A stretch of 64,000 nucleotides of DNA from CAZEMR01 sp964513465 (GCA_964513465.1 CAZEMR010000001.1:62001-126000); one strand, 5' to 3'. Shown: positions 26,106 to 35,518, counted from the stretch's first letter. Translations and numbers: made by a program. The notes: generated by a model from the sequence alone, not told the origin.

Positions 26106-28478
26106 ATGGCACAGAAAAAATCCACTCCGAAACCAGAGTCCGGCCGCGCTCCGGCAACTCCCGAAATGCGGATTTATATCCCATTGATTTTATTCGCGCT
26201 TACTACAATTCTTTTCTTTTTGGATCATCTCGCCGGATCGGCTTATTTCTGGGAGGATTTCGCGGAATTCGTCTATCCGGTGCAGACTTTTGCCGCAACG
26301 GAATCGGCTCGGGGCAATCTGCCATTCTGGAATCCGTATTCTTTCGCCGGTATGCCCTTTCTGGCCGATATTCAGGTGGGATTCTTCTATCCATTCAATC
26401 GTGTGCTGACGCTGTTCGTAAGTGATGGCCGCCTGCCTGTATATATATTGCAGTTTATGATTATCATACATTTCTTTTTTGCGCAATTAGGAATGTATTT
26501 GCTCGCGCGTCGCTGGAAGATTTCGCCTATGGGCTCGATCATCGCTTCAGTCAGCTATGGGTTTTCGTTTATGCTGGTATTCCATGTGATTCACCCGATG
26601 ATTGTATACCATCTGGCATGGCTTCCGTTAGTGCTGTATTTCTTCTCGAAGGCGCTTGCCGGACGGAAGATACGCAGCGGTATAATCGCCGGTATAATAT
26701 TTGGAATAAGTATGCTTGCCGGCCATCCTCAGATGTCGCTCTTCGAAGGTTTTTTCCTTGGTATTTTCTTTATCTGGACATTTATAGCCGAAATAAGAAA
26801 CGGCGAGCTCAAGGGCGGCAAAATCGGTCGTTTTATTATTGCCGGATTAGTTACGTTTATCGTAGCTGCCGGAATATTCGCCGTTCAGCTATTGCCTTCG
26901 AACCAGCTTGCCGGGCTGTCCGAGCGTCAGGAAATGACCTATAAGGGAGCAGTAGAGGGGTCTCTGCGGTTCAAGCAGATTTATACCTCGGTTGTGCCAA
27001 AATTGTTCGGTTATCAGAATGCTGCCGACGACCAGACCGTACCGCATTACCTGTTAAAAGACGAAAATAACGGTGGAGGGTCGCCATACGAACCCCATTA
27101 TAATTATTGGGAGACAGCGTTTTATTTCGGAGTCGGAGCGCTGATGCTGGGGCTCTTTGGGGCGATATGCTTATATCCCGATCGTAGGGTTGCATTTCTG
27201 ATATTTGTCGCTGTGTTCGGATTTTTATTCGCGCTTGGAGGCAATTCATTTATATATCCGATATTTCATGATTTACCTTTCTTCGGTAATTTCCGCAATC
27301 CGGCGAGAATGATGTTCTTTTTTATGCTTGCCTTCACTTTGATGGCCGGATACGGGTTCGATCGTCTGAGTGCTTCGTCCGACAAAAGGAAGATGCTCAA
27401 ATTTATAATAGCCGGAGGTATTCCTTTGCTGATCGCAATACTTGTGAGCAGCGGCGCACTGCCATCGATGCTCGATACACCGGATCAATTCGCAGCAGAG
27501 GTTTCTTCCTTCGGCCTTAAGAGCCTCGGATTTATCGTTGCAATCGCTTTTGTGGCAATTATGATGATTGCCGGCCGGATTAAGCCCATGATCGGCGGGG
27601 GAGTAATCATTGCGCTTATTTTTATTGACCTTTACATTGCGGGAGCGGATTTCAACCGAAGCGGGATTAATCCTGAAGACCGCTATCAGCTCGATCCGCG
27701 CATGGAAAAAACATTGACTCCGAATTATCCCGATGATTTATTCCGCGTAAATATGCGCTCTTATAATCCGCCGTATATGGCGATGCAGCGCAACCAGGGT
27801 ATGGTCGACCGCATTATGCTGCTCGAGGGATACAACCCGCTGCGGCTGGAGAGAATTGTTCCGCCGCTCAAACCGACCGATCCCGAATCGGACAAGCAGA
27901 GGGTGCACGATTTGCTGAATGTGAAGTACGAAATCGCGGTCGATCCACAGGCCGGCAGTGTGGGATTTGTCGAGCGCAGCAATTATCCCGGACGTGCATG
28001 GATGGTGCACCGCGCTGAAATAATCCGTCCCGATAAAGTCAAAGAATATATGGAGAATAATTATATTGATTTTGCCAAAATGGCTGTTATCGAAAAATCG
28101 CCCGATAATGCGATGCCCGATAATCCCGACAGCATATATGCAGACCAGGTTAAGTGTTTGGAATACCGCAATGATTATATGAAATTCGAAGTGTCTGCTA
28201 TCGATAACGGTCTGCTCGTATTCAGCGAAATCTGGTATCCTGCATGGCGTGCGGATATAGATGGATTGCCAACGGAAATCCTGCGAACGAATTATTCGCT
28301 TCGAGGGGTATCAGTGCCCAAAGGCCGCCATATAGTCGAACTCAGCTACGAATCCGAGCCGTTCAAGACAGGATTGATTGTAAGCTTATTTACTCTGCTG
28401 ATTGCGGGACTGTTCTATGCCGTGCTCTGGCGAATGGAGCAGCGCAGGCGCACGAAAGAAAGAGCCACAGAAAAATAG
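26106..28478 (+). CDS. YfhO-family multi-pass membrane protein (GT-C glycosyltransferase-like)
   Basis: 790 residues from the ATG at 26106 (a TTG at 26094 is a weaker option). A basic N-tail precedes about 11-13 hydrophobic helices spread over residues 20-500 and a final helix near the C-terminus (TGLIVSLFTLLIAGLFYAVLW). The first periplasmic loop holds acidic residues (YFWEDFAEFVYPVQT) at the place where GT-C polyprenyl-phosphate-dependent glycosyltransferases carry their catalytic acid, plus NLPFWNPYSFAGMPFLADIQ, characteristic of YfhO proteins. The C-terminal soluble domain (FSEIWYPAWRADIDG, GRHIVELSYES) is also typical. YfhO glycosylates lipoteichoic acid in Firmicutes; in this Gram-negative setting the acceptor is unknown, perhaps an envelope polysaccharide or glycoprotein. 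Confidence 0.87.
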   Translation: MAQKKSTPKPESGRAPATPEMRIYIPLILFALTTILFFLDHLAGSAYFWEDFAEFVYPVQTFAATESARGNLPFWNPYSFAGMPFLADIQVGFFYPFNRVLTLFVSDGRLPVYILQFMIIIHFFFAQLGMYLLARRWKISPMGSIIASVSYGFSFMLVFHVIHPMIVYHLAWLPLVLYFFSKALAGRKIRSGIIAGIIFGISMLAGHPQMSLFEGFFLGIFFIWTFIAEIRNGELKGGKIGRFIIAGLVTFIVAAGIFAVQLLPSNQLAGLSERQEMTYKGAVEGSLRFKQIYTSVVPKLFGYQNAADDQTVPHYLLKDENNGGGSPYEPHYNYWETAFYFGVGALMLGLFGAICLYPDRRVAFLIFVAVFGFLFALGGNSFIYPIFHDLPFFGNFRNPARMMFFFMLAFTLMAGYGFDRLSASSDKRKMLKFIIAGGIPLLIAILVSSGALPSMLDTPDQFAAEVSSFGLKSLGFIVAIAFVAIMMIAGRIKPMIGGGVIIALIFIDLYIAGADFNRSGINPEDRYQLDPRMEKTLTPNYPDDLFRVNMRSYNPPYMAMQRNQGMVDRIMLLEGYNPLRLERIVPPLKPTDPESDKQRVHDLLNVKYEIAVDPQAGSVGFVERSNYPGRAWMVHRAEIIRPDKVKEYMENNYIDFAKMAVIEKSPDNAMPDNPDSIYADQVKCLEYRNDYMKFEVSAIDNGLLVFSEIWYPAWRADIDGLPTEILRTNYSLRGVSVPKGRHIVELSYESEPFKTGLIVSLFTLLIAGLFYAVLWRMEQRRRTKERATEK

Positions 28479-28545
28479 CATTTAACAATTATTCCGTAAA
28501 TCTTTTCGTTGCAGAAAGAAGATTAAATAGCTATATTCAGTTTTG

Positions 28546-30465
28546 ATGGTAAATTCAAAAAATATTGCAGAAGAAGTAAATCTGCAGAATGCACTCAGCC
28601 TTACGGTCGAAAGCAAAACCGCGCTGCCGGATTTCGATCGTGGCTACAGATTAATCCTTAAAAGGGATTATACCGCTGCGGCGTCGATTTTTGCCAGTAT
28701 TGCAGAGTCCGGTGCGTTCGTGCCTGAGGTTTATTACAACCTTGCATATTGCTATTATAAAACCGGCCAGGCTGATAATGCCGCCGATTGCTGCTATTTG
28801 ATAATCAGACGAAGCGATTCTTACGCACCTGCCTATAACTTACTTGCCGCGATTAATATTTTGCAGGATAATTTAACAACCGCCGAAAATTGGATTGAAG
28901 AAGCAATTCGTATAAATCCCGAGGATAAGGATTTTCGTATTAATCTCGGGCGTCTGTGTATGGACATGAGGAAATTCGACAAGGCGATAGCTACATTTAA
29001 AGCAGCAGCTCGGATAGAACCATCCGACCCCGATATTTATAATGACATTGGAGCTTGCTTTATCAACATCTCCAATTACGATAATGCAATTGATTCTTTT
29101 ATCAAATGCATAAATATTGATGATAATTATACCCGGGCATACAAAAATCTTGGCGAACTGCATTTTCAGCTCGAAGAATATGATTACGCAATAAAAGTAT
29201 TTAAAACCGCAATCGATAAAGACCCAAACGATTGGGAGGCATACGCTTCGCTCGGAAAAGTCTATTACAGGATCGGCAAATACTCCAGCGCGATACTGAT
29301 GTATCAGCAGGCAGTCGAGCTAAAACCTGATTTTTCGGAAGGATATATCGATCTAGGCCGCTCGTTTTATCAGGAAAAATGGTATCGTCAGGCAATCGAA
29401 TCGTTCGAGAAAGGCATAGAAATCGATCCGGACCAGGAGGGTTGCTGCCTCGAGCTTGGGATATCCTACAGCAATATCGGCGAATATGCAAAAGCAATAT
29501 CATATCTGGATAAATATCTTAGCCGTGGCGGCCTTCAAGCCGAAGGGCATTTCTGGAAAGGCCAGGTATACGAGAAACAGGGCAATACCCAGAAAGCGAT
29601 CCGTTCGTACCAGATTGCAGAAAAAATTGATCCCGGTCTGGTCGATCTCTACCACGGACTTGGCGGGGCATATTTGCATTCGCAGCAATATATCCAGGCG
29701 ATTGAAATGTTCCAGAAGGCGATTACTATGAAACCGGATGACGAAAATGCATATCTCGGTCTCGGCTCGGCGTATATGCAGTATTCCGGTTGGAAAAGCA
29801 CGCCTGAGGGATATTCCAATGCAATATTTGCTTTCCGTCAGGCTCTGCGGGTGAATCCTAATTCATTTTACGCATGGATACAAATCGGCATAGCTTATGA
29901 TATGCTCGAAAGCTATGAAGAAGCAATAACTGCATTTACCCAAGCCAGGCGCATAAATCCCCGCTCGGCCAGGCTTTATTATCATATAGGCCTTGCATAT
30001 GCTCACGAGGAAAGCTATGTGAAAGCGATCATGCAGTTCAAGCGTGCGCTCGAACTCAAGCCGGATATGTTCAACGCCCGGCTTCAGATGGGAATTATGT
30101 ATCTCAATCTCGGATATAGCCAAAAGGCAATCGATTCGCTACGGACATGTATAACGCTTCGGCCGAATGACCATTCGGTGTATAATCTGCTTGGATTGGT
30201 CTATCAGAACAAGGAGGATTACGAAAAAGCGATCACTTTATTCATGGAGGCAGTTTTTCTAAAGCCTAATTTTGCAGAAGCTCATTATCATCTGGGGCTG
30301 GCCTATTTATCCGTCGAATGGAATAAAGATGCTGTTCGTCAGTGCCTGCGGTTGAAAAGGCTGGACAAAAATCTGGCTGCTAAGTTATATAAAATGATTG
30401 CTTCCTCGCTCAGGATATTCCCAACCGAGGCAGAAATGTATCAGATGATAAATGAAGAATTATGA
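28546..30465 (+). CDS. Tetratricopeptide-repeat protein, about 16 TPRs
   Basis: 639 residues; the ATG at 28546 follows an in-frame TTG. Almost the whole chain from about residue 30 to 610 is built of 34-residue TPR units with the usual G-Y-A-F-A-P signature (for example YYNLAYCYYKTGQADNAADC, AYLGLGSAYMQYSG, ARLYYHIGLAYAHEESYVKA). There is no signal peptide or membrane segment, so it is a cytoplasmic scaffold. It starts 67 bases after the YfhO-like gene on the same strand. Such proteins often accompany glycosyltransferases or assemble machines, but the partner is not evident. Confidence 0.88.
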   Translation: MVNSKNIAEEVNLQNALSLTVESKTALPDFDRGYRLILKRDYTAAASIFASIAESGAFVPEVYYNLAYCYYKTGQADNAADCCYLIIRRSDSYAPAYNLLAAINILQDNLTTAENWIEEAIRINPEDKDFRINLGRLCMDMRKFDKAIATFKAAARIEPSDPDIYNDIGACFINISNYDNAIDSFIKCINIDDNYTRAYKNLGELHFQLEEYDYAIKVFKTAIDKDPNDWEAYASLGKVYYRIGKYSSAILMYQQAVELKPDFSEGYIDLGRSFYQEKWYRQAIESFEKGIEIDPDQEGCCLELGISYSNIGEYAKAISYLDKYLSRGGLQAEGHFWKGQVYEKQGNTQKAIRSYQIAEKIDPGLVDLYHGLGGAYLHSQQYIQAIEMFQKAITMKPDDENAYLGLGSAYMQYSGWKSTPEGYSNAIFAFRQALRVNPNSFYAWIQIGIAYDMLESYEEAITAFTQARRINPRSARLYYHIGLAYAHEESYVKAIMQFKRALELKPDMFNARLQMGIMYLNLGYSQKAIDSLRTCITLRPNDHSVYNLLGLVYQNKEDYEKAITLFMEAVFLKPNFAEAHYHLGLAYLSVEWNKDAVRQCLRLKRLDKNLAAKLYKMIASSLRIFPTEAEMYQMINEEL

Positions 30466-30490
30466 GGGCCGCTGTATCGGACGACCCTCA
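30463..30490. terminator. Hairpin between convergent TPR and STAS genes
   Basis: Inverted repeat TGAGGG (30463-30468) / CCCTCA (30485-30490) with an additional inner CCG/CGG pairing sits in the 39-base gap between two convergent stops and overlaps the TPR stop. There is no T-run directly after it on either strand, so its efficiency as an intrinsic terminator is doubtful. Confidence 0.4.
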
Positions 30491-30504
30491 TATAAAAAAA
30501 CTGA

Positions 30505-30867
30505 TTATTCTTCGATTTCGCCTGTTTTCAGAAAATGTACCGCTTTGCTGAGATTTTTGAATATTTTGAATTCGAGGTGCAGATTACTGATTTTTATAAT
30601 GTTTTCGTTGTACTCGTTCAGATTATACAGCGCCAGGCGTCCATCCATTTTTTTCACGAGCGCATTTCCCGAGAGCAGCCCACGGATAGCGGATGAATTG
30701 ATATAGGATACGTTTGTAAAGTCTACCAGCACGTACTTCTTTTCTTTTTTCTTAAGGTCTTTGAATTCAAGGCGAAGTTCCTCGCTGTGTTCTTCGGAAT
30801 TCAGACTGCCGTGCAGCCTTACTGCGGTGTAACCATCCATATCTTCGACAAAAATGTTTTGAGCCAT
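30505..30867 (-). CDS. STAS-domain protein, anti-anti-sigma factor-like
   Basis: 120 residues, one STAS domain. The core strand-helix YVLVDFTNVSYINSSAIRGLLSGNALVKKMDG corresponds to the SpoIIAA/RsbV region, with Ser residues at the site that partner-switch kinases phosphorylate. GGAG precedes the ATG. No RsbW/SpoIIAB-type kinase or SpoIIE phosphatase is in the window, so the partner lies elsewhere. Last gene of the minus-strand run that starts with the EEP nuclease; the 66-base gap could hold its own promoter. Confidence 0.87.
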   Translation of the reverse strand: MAQNIFVEDMDGYTAVRLHGSLNSEEHSEELRLEFKDLKKKEKKYVLVDFTNVSYINSSAIRGLLSGNALVKKMDGRLALYNLNEYNENIIKISNLHLEFKIFKNLSKAVHFLKTGEIEE

Positions 30868-30933
30868 TGGATCTCCGGATTTTGTTAATATAAGATTTCA
30901 AATTTATTAAAAATAATAAAATTCTTACAGAAT

Positions 30934-31842
30934 TCAGTCATTATCCGGCAAAGAAATATCAAAAACCGCCAAAACCGGGCAATGGTCGGATATGTCCTTT
31001 GCTTCTTCCTTCGGATAAACCCTATTGAAGTCATGCACATGAGCCGAACCTTCGAGTAGGCGGATCATTGCGGTATCGCTTACCACAATATGGTCTATTA
31101 CATACATCGCCGGGAATTTGCAGCTTTTCAGATCGGTAGTAATAAAATTCAGATTATCATTGCTCAGCATTCCCTGCAGCGTCGGATTCTTCTTTCGGCG
31201 CGGAGTATCATTGAAATCTCCGAGTATGAGCACATCTTCTTCGTTGCCGGCGGCCAGCACCGAATCGGCCCAGCGTGAAGCTATTTCCGCCTGATATGCG
31301 CGGATGGTGCGGCTTCGCATCAGCTTTTCGGGGGTGTCGTCGTACCGCGATGTTGATTTGAAATGAACCACCATCATCAGCCAGTCGAAATTACCGTATT
31401 TACATCGCACGATAAGCCCCGGACGTTGGTAGCGGTCGTATTGCAGTTGGGTATACTCGCCAAGGAAATCGACCTGCATATTTTTGCGAAAAATCACAGC
31501 CGTATTCAGGGCTCGCCCGCCATCTCCGCAATAAAATGAATAATCCGGAAGATATTTGAGAATTCTGAATAATGCCTCATCATTTTCGATTTCCTGTAAA
31601 GCGAGAATATCAGCGCCCGATTCAGTAATGGTTTCGGCAATTAATTTGTAATCCTCGGATGTGCGGTCTTTGCGGTCGCGTACTCCATCGCCGAGCCACT
31701 GGATGTTGAAGGTTCCGATGATTACAATATCCGAATCCGGCGCAGCCGTATCCACCGGTCGGCGCTGATCCTCGGAAATTTCACTGCATCCGGCGATTAT
31801 CAGTGCAAAAATCAGGGTATATATATATTTCCGGAATTTCAT
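30934..31842 (-). CDS. Lipoprotein of the endonuclease/exonuclease/phosphatase (EEP) family
   Basis: 302 residues. A lipoprotein signal ends in LIIAGC with acylated Cys at 19. The EEP fold is complete: GTFNIQWLGDG (Asn metal-site region), ILALQEIEND (catalytic Glu), VVHFKS, ILGDFNDTP (DxN) and SDHCPVLAVF (catalytic His). This family cuts DNA, RNA or phosphoesters with Mg2+. Being membrane-anchored outside the cytoplasm, it may degrade extracellular nucleic acid or a phosphorylated metabolite. It starts 9 bases after the stop of the proline dehydrogenase gene, likely one transcript, though no functional link is obvious. Confidence 0.87.
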   Translation of the reverse strand: MKFRKYIYTLIFALIIAGCSEISEDQRRPVDTAAPDSDIVIIGTFNIQWLGDGVRDRKDRTSEDYKLIAETITESGADILALQEIENDEALFRILKYLPDYSFYCGDGGRALNTAVIFRKNMQVDFLGEYTQLQYDRYQRPGLIVRCKYGNFDWLMMVVHFKSTSRYDDTPEKLMRSRTIRAYQAEIASRWADSVLAAGNEEDVLILGDFNDTPRRKKNPTLQGMLSNDNLNFITTDLKSCKFPAMYVIDHIVVSDTAMIRLLEGSAHVHDFNRVYPKEEAKDISDHCPVLAVFDISLPDND

Positions 31843-31851
31843 ATATTTAAC

Positions 31852-32751
31852 TTATTTTCCGCCTTTGAATATTGATTTGAAAATATGCCCGGCCATTTCA
31901 GGATTTTCCTTCAGCCGGCGGGTAGAGTAGCCATACCAGTCCTCGCCAAAAGGCACATAAATGCGCAGGCGATGGCCGGCGGCGAGAATGTCGTCGCGGC
32001 GTTCCTCACGCACTCCGAGCAGCATCTGGAATTCATAGTCATTACGATCAAGCTTACGTCTTGTCACCTGGTCCATGCCGTATTTAATCAACTCTTCGTC
32101 GTGAGTGGCTATGCCTACATACATGCCGTTGTCGAGCATCAGATCGAGCAACTGTTTATAGTTCTGGCGAATACGGTCGGGATCTTTATAAGCAATTTCC
32201 GGCGATTCATTATATATACCCTTGCAAAGCCGAAGGGAAGGCTTCAGTTCGATGAGGCTTTTTACGTCGTCCATACTGCGTTTCATATATGCCTGGATCA
32301 CTGTGCCGATTTTATCGAAGCCCTCGGCGCGCAATTTTTTATATAGATCGAGCGTTTTAGTTGTATACGGCGAATTTTCCATGTCCAGCCGTACCCAAAT
32401 ACCGAGATTATTTGCCTTTTCGACTAATTCGCGGATGTTTTCGTATCCGAATTGCGTATCGATGCCCAGACCCAGCGAAGTGGGCTTCACCGAAAGATAT
32501 GTTGGCAGCTTAAACTCATGGATTGCGTCAATTACCTTCGAACTCAATGATTTTTCGTGAAGCGCTCGTTCGCGGTTGGTTACGAATTCCCCGAGAACAT
32601 CGATTGTAGTCATTCCGCCTTTTTGCTCAAATTCTTTGGTCACCCGAACTGCATCCTCGAGCGTATCGCCGGCAATATATTTTTTGGCGAAAACATGCAC
32701 CAGGGGTTTTGGCACAATCGGGAGCAGTTTTATTATCATTTGATTCAGCAT
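31852..32751 (-). CDS. Proline dehydrogenase (FAD-dependent, monofunctional)
   Basis: 299 residues, matching the short monofunctional PRODH class. It oxidises proline to pyrroline-5-carboxylate, passing electrons to the quinone pool; a separate P5C dehydrogenase is needed and is not in the window. Family marks along the TIM barrel: LSVKPTSLGLGID, VRLDMENSPYTTKTLDLY, GTVIQAYMKRS, LRLCKGIYNE, GIATHDEELI, FQMLLGVREE and the C-terminal RIYVPFGEDWYGYSTRRLKENPE, which holds the substrate-binding YxxRR. Upstream is a 92-base gap to tmk. Confidence 0.93.
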   Translation of the reverse strand: MLNQMIIKLLPIVPKPLVHVFAKKYIAGDTLEDAVRVTKEFEQKGGMTTIDVLGEFVTNRERALHEKSLSSKVIDAIHEFKLPTYLSVKPTSLGLGIDTQFGYENIRELVEKANNLGIWVRLDMENSPYTTKTLDLYKKLRAEGFDKIGTVIQAYMKRSMDDVKSLIELKPSLRLCKGIYNESPEIAYKDPDRIRQNYKQLLDLMLDNGMYVGIATHDEELIKYGMDQVTRRKLDRNDYEFQMLLGVREERRDDILAAGHRLRIYVPFGEDWYGYSTRRLKENPEMAGHIFKSIFKGGK

Positions 32752-32843
32752 ATCATTTAATCCGATTATAATTTACAACTTTTCTGCAAACAACAAAAAT
32801 AAGAAAAATCAAGGAAAATCGGGAATGAATGTTGATTAAAATC

Positions 32844-33446
32844 TTATTTCCGCGCTTCATAATGCTTCAGGACTTCATTATGGATTTCTTCAATCGAGCG
32901 GCTTGCGTCGATGACAATGATTCTTTCCGGCTCAGCGCCGGCAATTTTGAGAAACCCCTGGCGAACCCGCTCGAAAAACTCCCTGCCCGCCGTCTCGATT
33001 CGATCGCTGATTCGCGATGAATACCTCGAAAGAGCAATTTCGACAGACAGATCGAAATAAAATGTAATATCCGGCGCAATCCTGTCGGCGGCGAATTTAT
33101 TTATATTTATTACGTCCTCCACTGCGATGCCCCGGCCGTAGCCCTGATAGGCAGTGGTAGAATCATAGAATCTGTCCGATAGAACGGTACGCCTGGCTTT
33201 CAGGGCGGGTGTAATTACCCGACTGACAAGATGAGAACGGGCCGCCTCGAACAGTAACAGCTCTGTCTTGGGAGACATATCATTTTTTGAATTCAGCAGA
33301 ATTTCGCGGATATTTTCGGATAATTCGGTGCCGCCGGGCTCTCGGATGGTCATCACATCCTCGCCTCGTTCGTTCAACGTCTGAGCCAGCATTGCCATCT
33401 GGGTTGTTTTGCCGCAGCCGTCAATTCCTTCAAAACTAATAAACAT
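32844..33446 (-). CDS. tmk: Thymidylate kinase
   Basis: 200 residues from the ATG at 33446, preceded by AAAAGG at good spacing; an ATG six codons earlier overlaps the end of rsmI but would place extra residues before the conserved MFISFEGIDG. Phosphorylates dTMP to dTDP. P-loop GIDGCGKTT (7-15), the DRx motif LSDRFYDSTTAYQGYGRG, and a lid with Arg-rich segment (SSRISDRIETAG) are present. Translationally close to rsmI (stop at 33448), so both are probably made from one mRNA. Confidence 0.95.
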   Translation of the reverse strand: MFISFEGIDGCGKTTQMAMLAQTLNERGEDVMTIREPGGTELSENIREILLNSKNDMSPKTELLLFEAARSHLVSRVITPALKARRTVLSDRFYDSTTAYQGYGRGIAVEDVININKFAADRIAPDITFYFDLSVEIALSRYSSRISDRIETAGREFFERVRQGFLKIAGAEPERIIVIDASRSIEEIHNEVLKHYEARK

Positions 33447-33447
33447 A

Positions 33448-34137
33448 TTAATCCTTTTTTCCATCGATTATTATTACAAATTCCCCTTTGATCGAATCGC
33501 GCGCGGAAAGTTCTTTATATATATACTCAGCCGTTCCACGGATAAATTCTTCGTGAATCTTACTGATCTCGCGGGCGGCGCAGGAGTTGCGATCAGGATC
33601 GATCTGCGAAATCCTCTCGAATAAATCGACCACCCGATAAGGCGATTCGTAAAATATTGTCGTATATGAATTTGCCGTAGCGGATTCCAAAAATGTCTTT
33701 CGTCCTTTCTTCTGTGGGGGGAATCCCATAAAAGTGAATTTATCGAATGGCAATCCGCTTGCAACCAGTGCAGGCACGAATGCTGTCGGACCGGGCAGAG
33801 GCGTTATAGGCAAATCGCGTTCGATGCAGGATTGAATTATGCGGTAGCCGGGATCTGATATGCCCGGCATCCCTGCGTCGCTTGCCAGAGCCACGGAGCG
33901 GCCTTTGGCAATCTCTTCTGCAAGCGATTCAGCGCGCGACTTTTCGTTGTGTTCATGATAGCTCATCAGACGATTTGCTTTTATGTCGAGATTTTTCAGC
34001 AGCATACCCGTACGCCGCGTATCCTCGCAGGCCACGATATCCGCCGAGGCGAGTGTATCGCGTACGCGAGGCGAAACATCGCCCATATTTCCGATAGGAG
34101 TGGGCACAATATAGAGTCCAGCCGATAATTTATCCAT
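33448..34137 (-). CDS. rsmI: 16S rRNA (cytidine1402-2'-O)-methyltransferase
   Basis: 229 residues of the tetrapyrrole-methylase fold. RsmI methylates the ribose of C1402 in the 30S decoding centre using SAM. Marks: LYIVPTPIGNMGDVSPR at the N-terminus, ACEDTRRTGMLLKN, SDAGMPGISDPGYR and FMGFPPQKKGR. Overlaps tadA by 8 bases at its start, and lies next to tmk at its end. Slightly shorter than E. coli RsmI because it lacks the C-terminal extension, as in many relatives. Confidence 0.95.
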   Translation of the reverse strand: MDKLSAGLYIVPTPIGNMGDVSPRVRDTLASADIVACEDTRRTGMLLKNLDIKANRLMSYHEHNEKSRAESLAEEIAKGRSVALASDAGMPGISDPGYRIIQSCIERDLPITPLPGPTAFVPALVASGLPFDKFTFMGFPPQKKGRKTFLESATANSYTTIFYESPYRVVDLFERISQIDPDRNSCAAREISKIHEEFIRGTAEYIYKELSARDSIKGEFVIIIDGKKD

Positions 34138-34609
34138 CTGTTTTCTTTTTATCTCTGATTTTTTTGAAAAATATTTTTAATAATATCGAACATTCCTCTT
34201 CGAGAACGCCGCCGATTATTTCTGCTCGATGGTTAAGCCGGGGGTCGCAGGCGATTTCGTAAAGCGACGCGCAGGCGCCAGCCTTTGGATCGAATGCCCC
34301 GAATACTACGAGTGGCAGCCGGGCGAGAACTATCGCTCCGGCACACATCGCGCAGGGCTCGAGCGTGACGTAAATCGTGCATTCGAGCAAATGCTTATAG
34401 TCGGTTACTCCTACCGCTTTGCGGATTGCTTCAATCTCGGCATGTGACGTCGGGTCGCCGGTTTCCTCTATGCGGTTTCGGCCGCGTGCGATAATCCCGC
34501 CATTGCGGACGATAACGGCGCCGATTGGGACATCGCCAGAGCCTGAGCATTTCCCGGCTTCGGCGATTGCCTCTTGCATATATATATTATGATCCTGGTT
34601 CATAATCAT
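34130..34609 (-). CDS. tadA: tRNA-specific adenosine deaminase
   Basis: 159 residues. Converts A34 to inosine in tRNA-Arg(ACG), essential in most bacteria. The zinc cytidine/deoxycytidylate deaminase motifs are intact: HAE with H56 and catalytic E58, and PCAMC with C86 and C89. The ATG at 34609 directly abuts the stop of the TauE/SafE gene; an ATG two codons later is possible. The tail overlaps rsmI. A guanine deaminase or other nucleoside deaminase is an alternative, but the PCxMCAGAIV context favours TadA. Confidence 0.9.
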   Translation of the reverse strand: MIMNQDHNIYMQEAIAEAGKCSGSGDVPIGAVIVRNGGIIARGRNRIEETGDPTSHAEIEAIRKAVGVTDYKHLLECTIYVTLEPCAMCAGAIVLARLPLVVFGAFDPKAGACASLYEIACDPRLNHRAEIIGGVLEEECSILLKIFFKKIRDKKKTDG

Positions 34610-35518
34610 TTAAAAAAAATCAAAAATATACTTTAATGCCACGAACGAGATACTGGCCGCGAGTATCCACTTTATCGCTTTTTCTGGCATATGCTTCTGT
34701 AGCCGCGCGCCGAGATACATCCCGGCAAAACCGCCTATGCCGAACAAAAACCCCAGCATCCAGTCCGGAGCGACGCTCATCTCCGGATAATACGGAGCCA
34801 GCAATTGATAGAAAATAACGCCCGCCACCGATGTGATAAACGTACCGCTGAGCGCGGCCCCGGCGATTGTATATACCGGGAGTCCGAATATGGCTACGAA
34901 AAATGGGGCCATTATTGCACCTCCGCCTATGCCGTATATTCCTCCTACGATTCCGACAATGAAGCTGACTGTTGCAATTGCTATGGTCGACGCGGAATAT
35001 TTCTCTCCCCGGAATTCGTAACTCATGCGCCGCAGATTGAATTTGAGTACTTTTGTACGGGGCAATTCACCGAGATCATTGGAAATCTTTGAGTGTTCTG
35101 TTCTCCTGGCTCCGGGCTGTTTCTTTTTGAGAATATCCCGAATTAGCCGCATCCCGATATACAAAAGTACGAAACCTGCGAAAAATTTAAAATCCTGAGG
35201 GTCGGGCAGATATTCGATCCGGATGAATGCGCCGATGAAGACCCCCGGCAAGGTGCCCAATACAACTATCCACACCAGCGGCCAGACCATTCTGCCCTCG
35301 CGGATATAGCGGACGACTCCCGAAGGTATTGCCACAATATTGAATAATTGATTTGTAGCGCTTACAGAAGGATTGGTGTATCCCAAAAAGCTGACCTGGA
35401 ACGGCAATAGCAGAAACGCTCCCGATACCCCGCCCATCGATGTAAGAAATGATATTGCGAAAGCCACCAGCGGCGGCACAAGTGGATGGACTTCGATTCC
35501 GGCGGTTTCGAAAAACAT
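34610..35518 (-). CDS. TauE/SafE-family membrane transporter
   Basis: 302 residues, about eight membrane helices in two repeats. Each repeat carries the family's Gly/Pro-rich motif: FLTSMGGVSGAFLLLPFQV near residue 22 and GIVGGIYGIGGGAIMAPF near 190. Members export sulfite, sulfoacetate or related organosulfur anions or import them; the substrate cannot be told from sequence. A basic cytoplasmic loop (about 135-170) separates the halves. It is the first gene of the tauE-tadA-rsmI-tmk run with zero-base spacing to tadA, probably translationally coupled though metabolically unrelated. Confidence 0.88.
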   Translation of the reverse strand: MFFETAGIEVHPLVPPLVAFAISFLTSMGGVSGAFLLLPFQVSFLGYTNPSVSATNQLFNIVAIPSGVVRYIREGRMVWPLVWIVVLGTLPGVFIGAFIRIEYLPDPQDFKFFAGFVLLYIGMRLIRDILKKKQPGARRTEHSKISNDLGELPRTKVLKFNLRRMSYEFRGEKYSASTIAIATVSFIVGIVGGIYGIGGGAIMAPFFVAIFGLPVYTIAGAALSGTFITSVAGVIFYQLLAPYYPEMSVAPDWMLGFLFGIGGFAGMYLGARLQKHMPEKAIKWILAASISFVALKYIFDFF

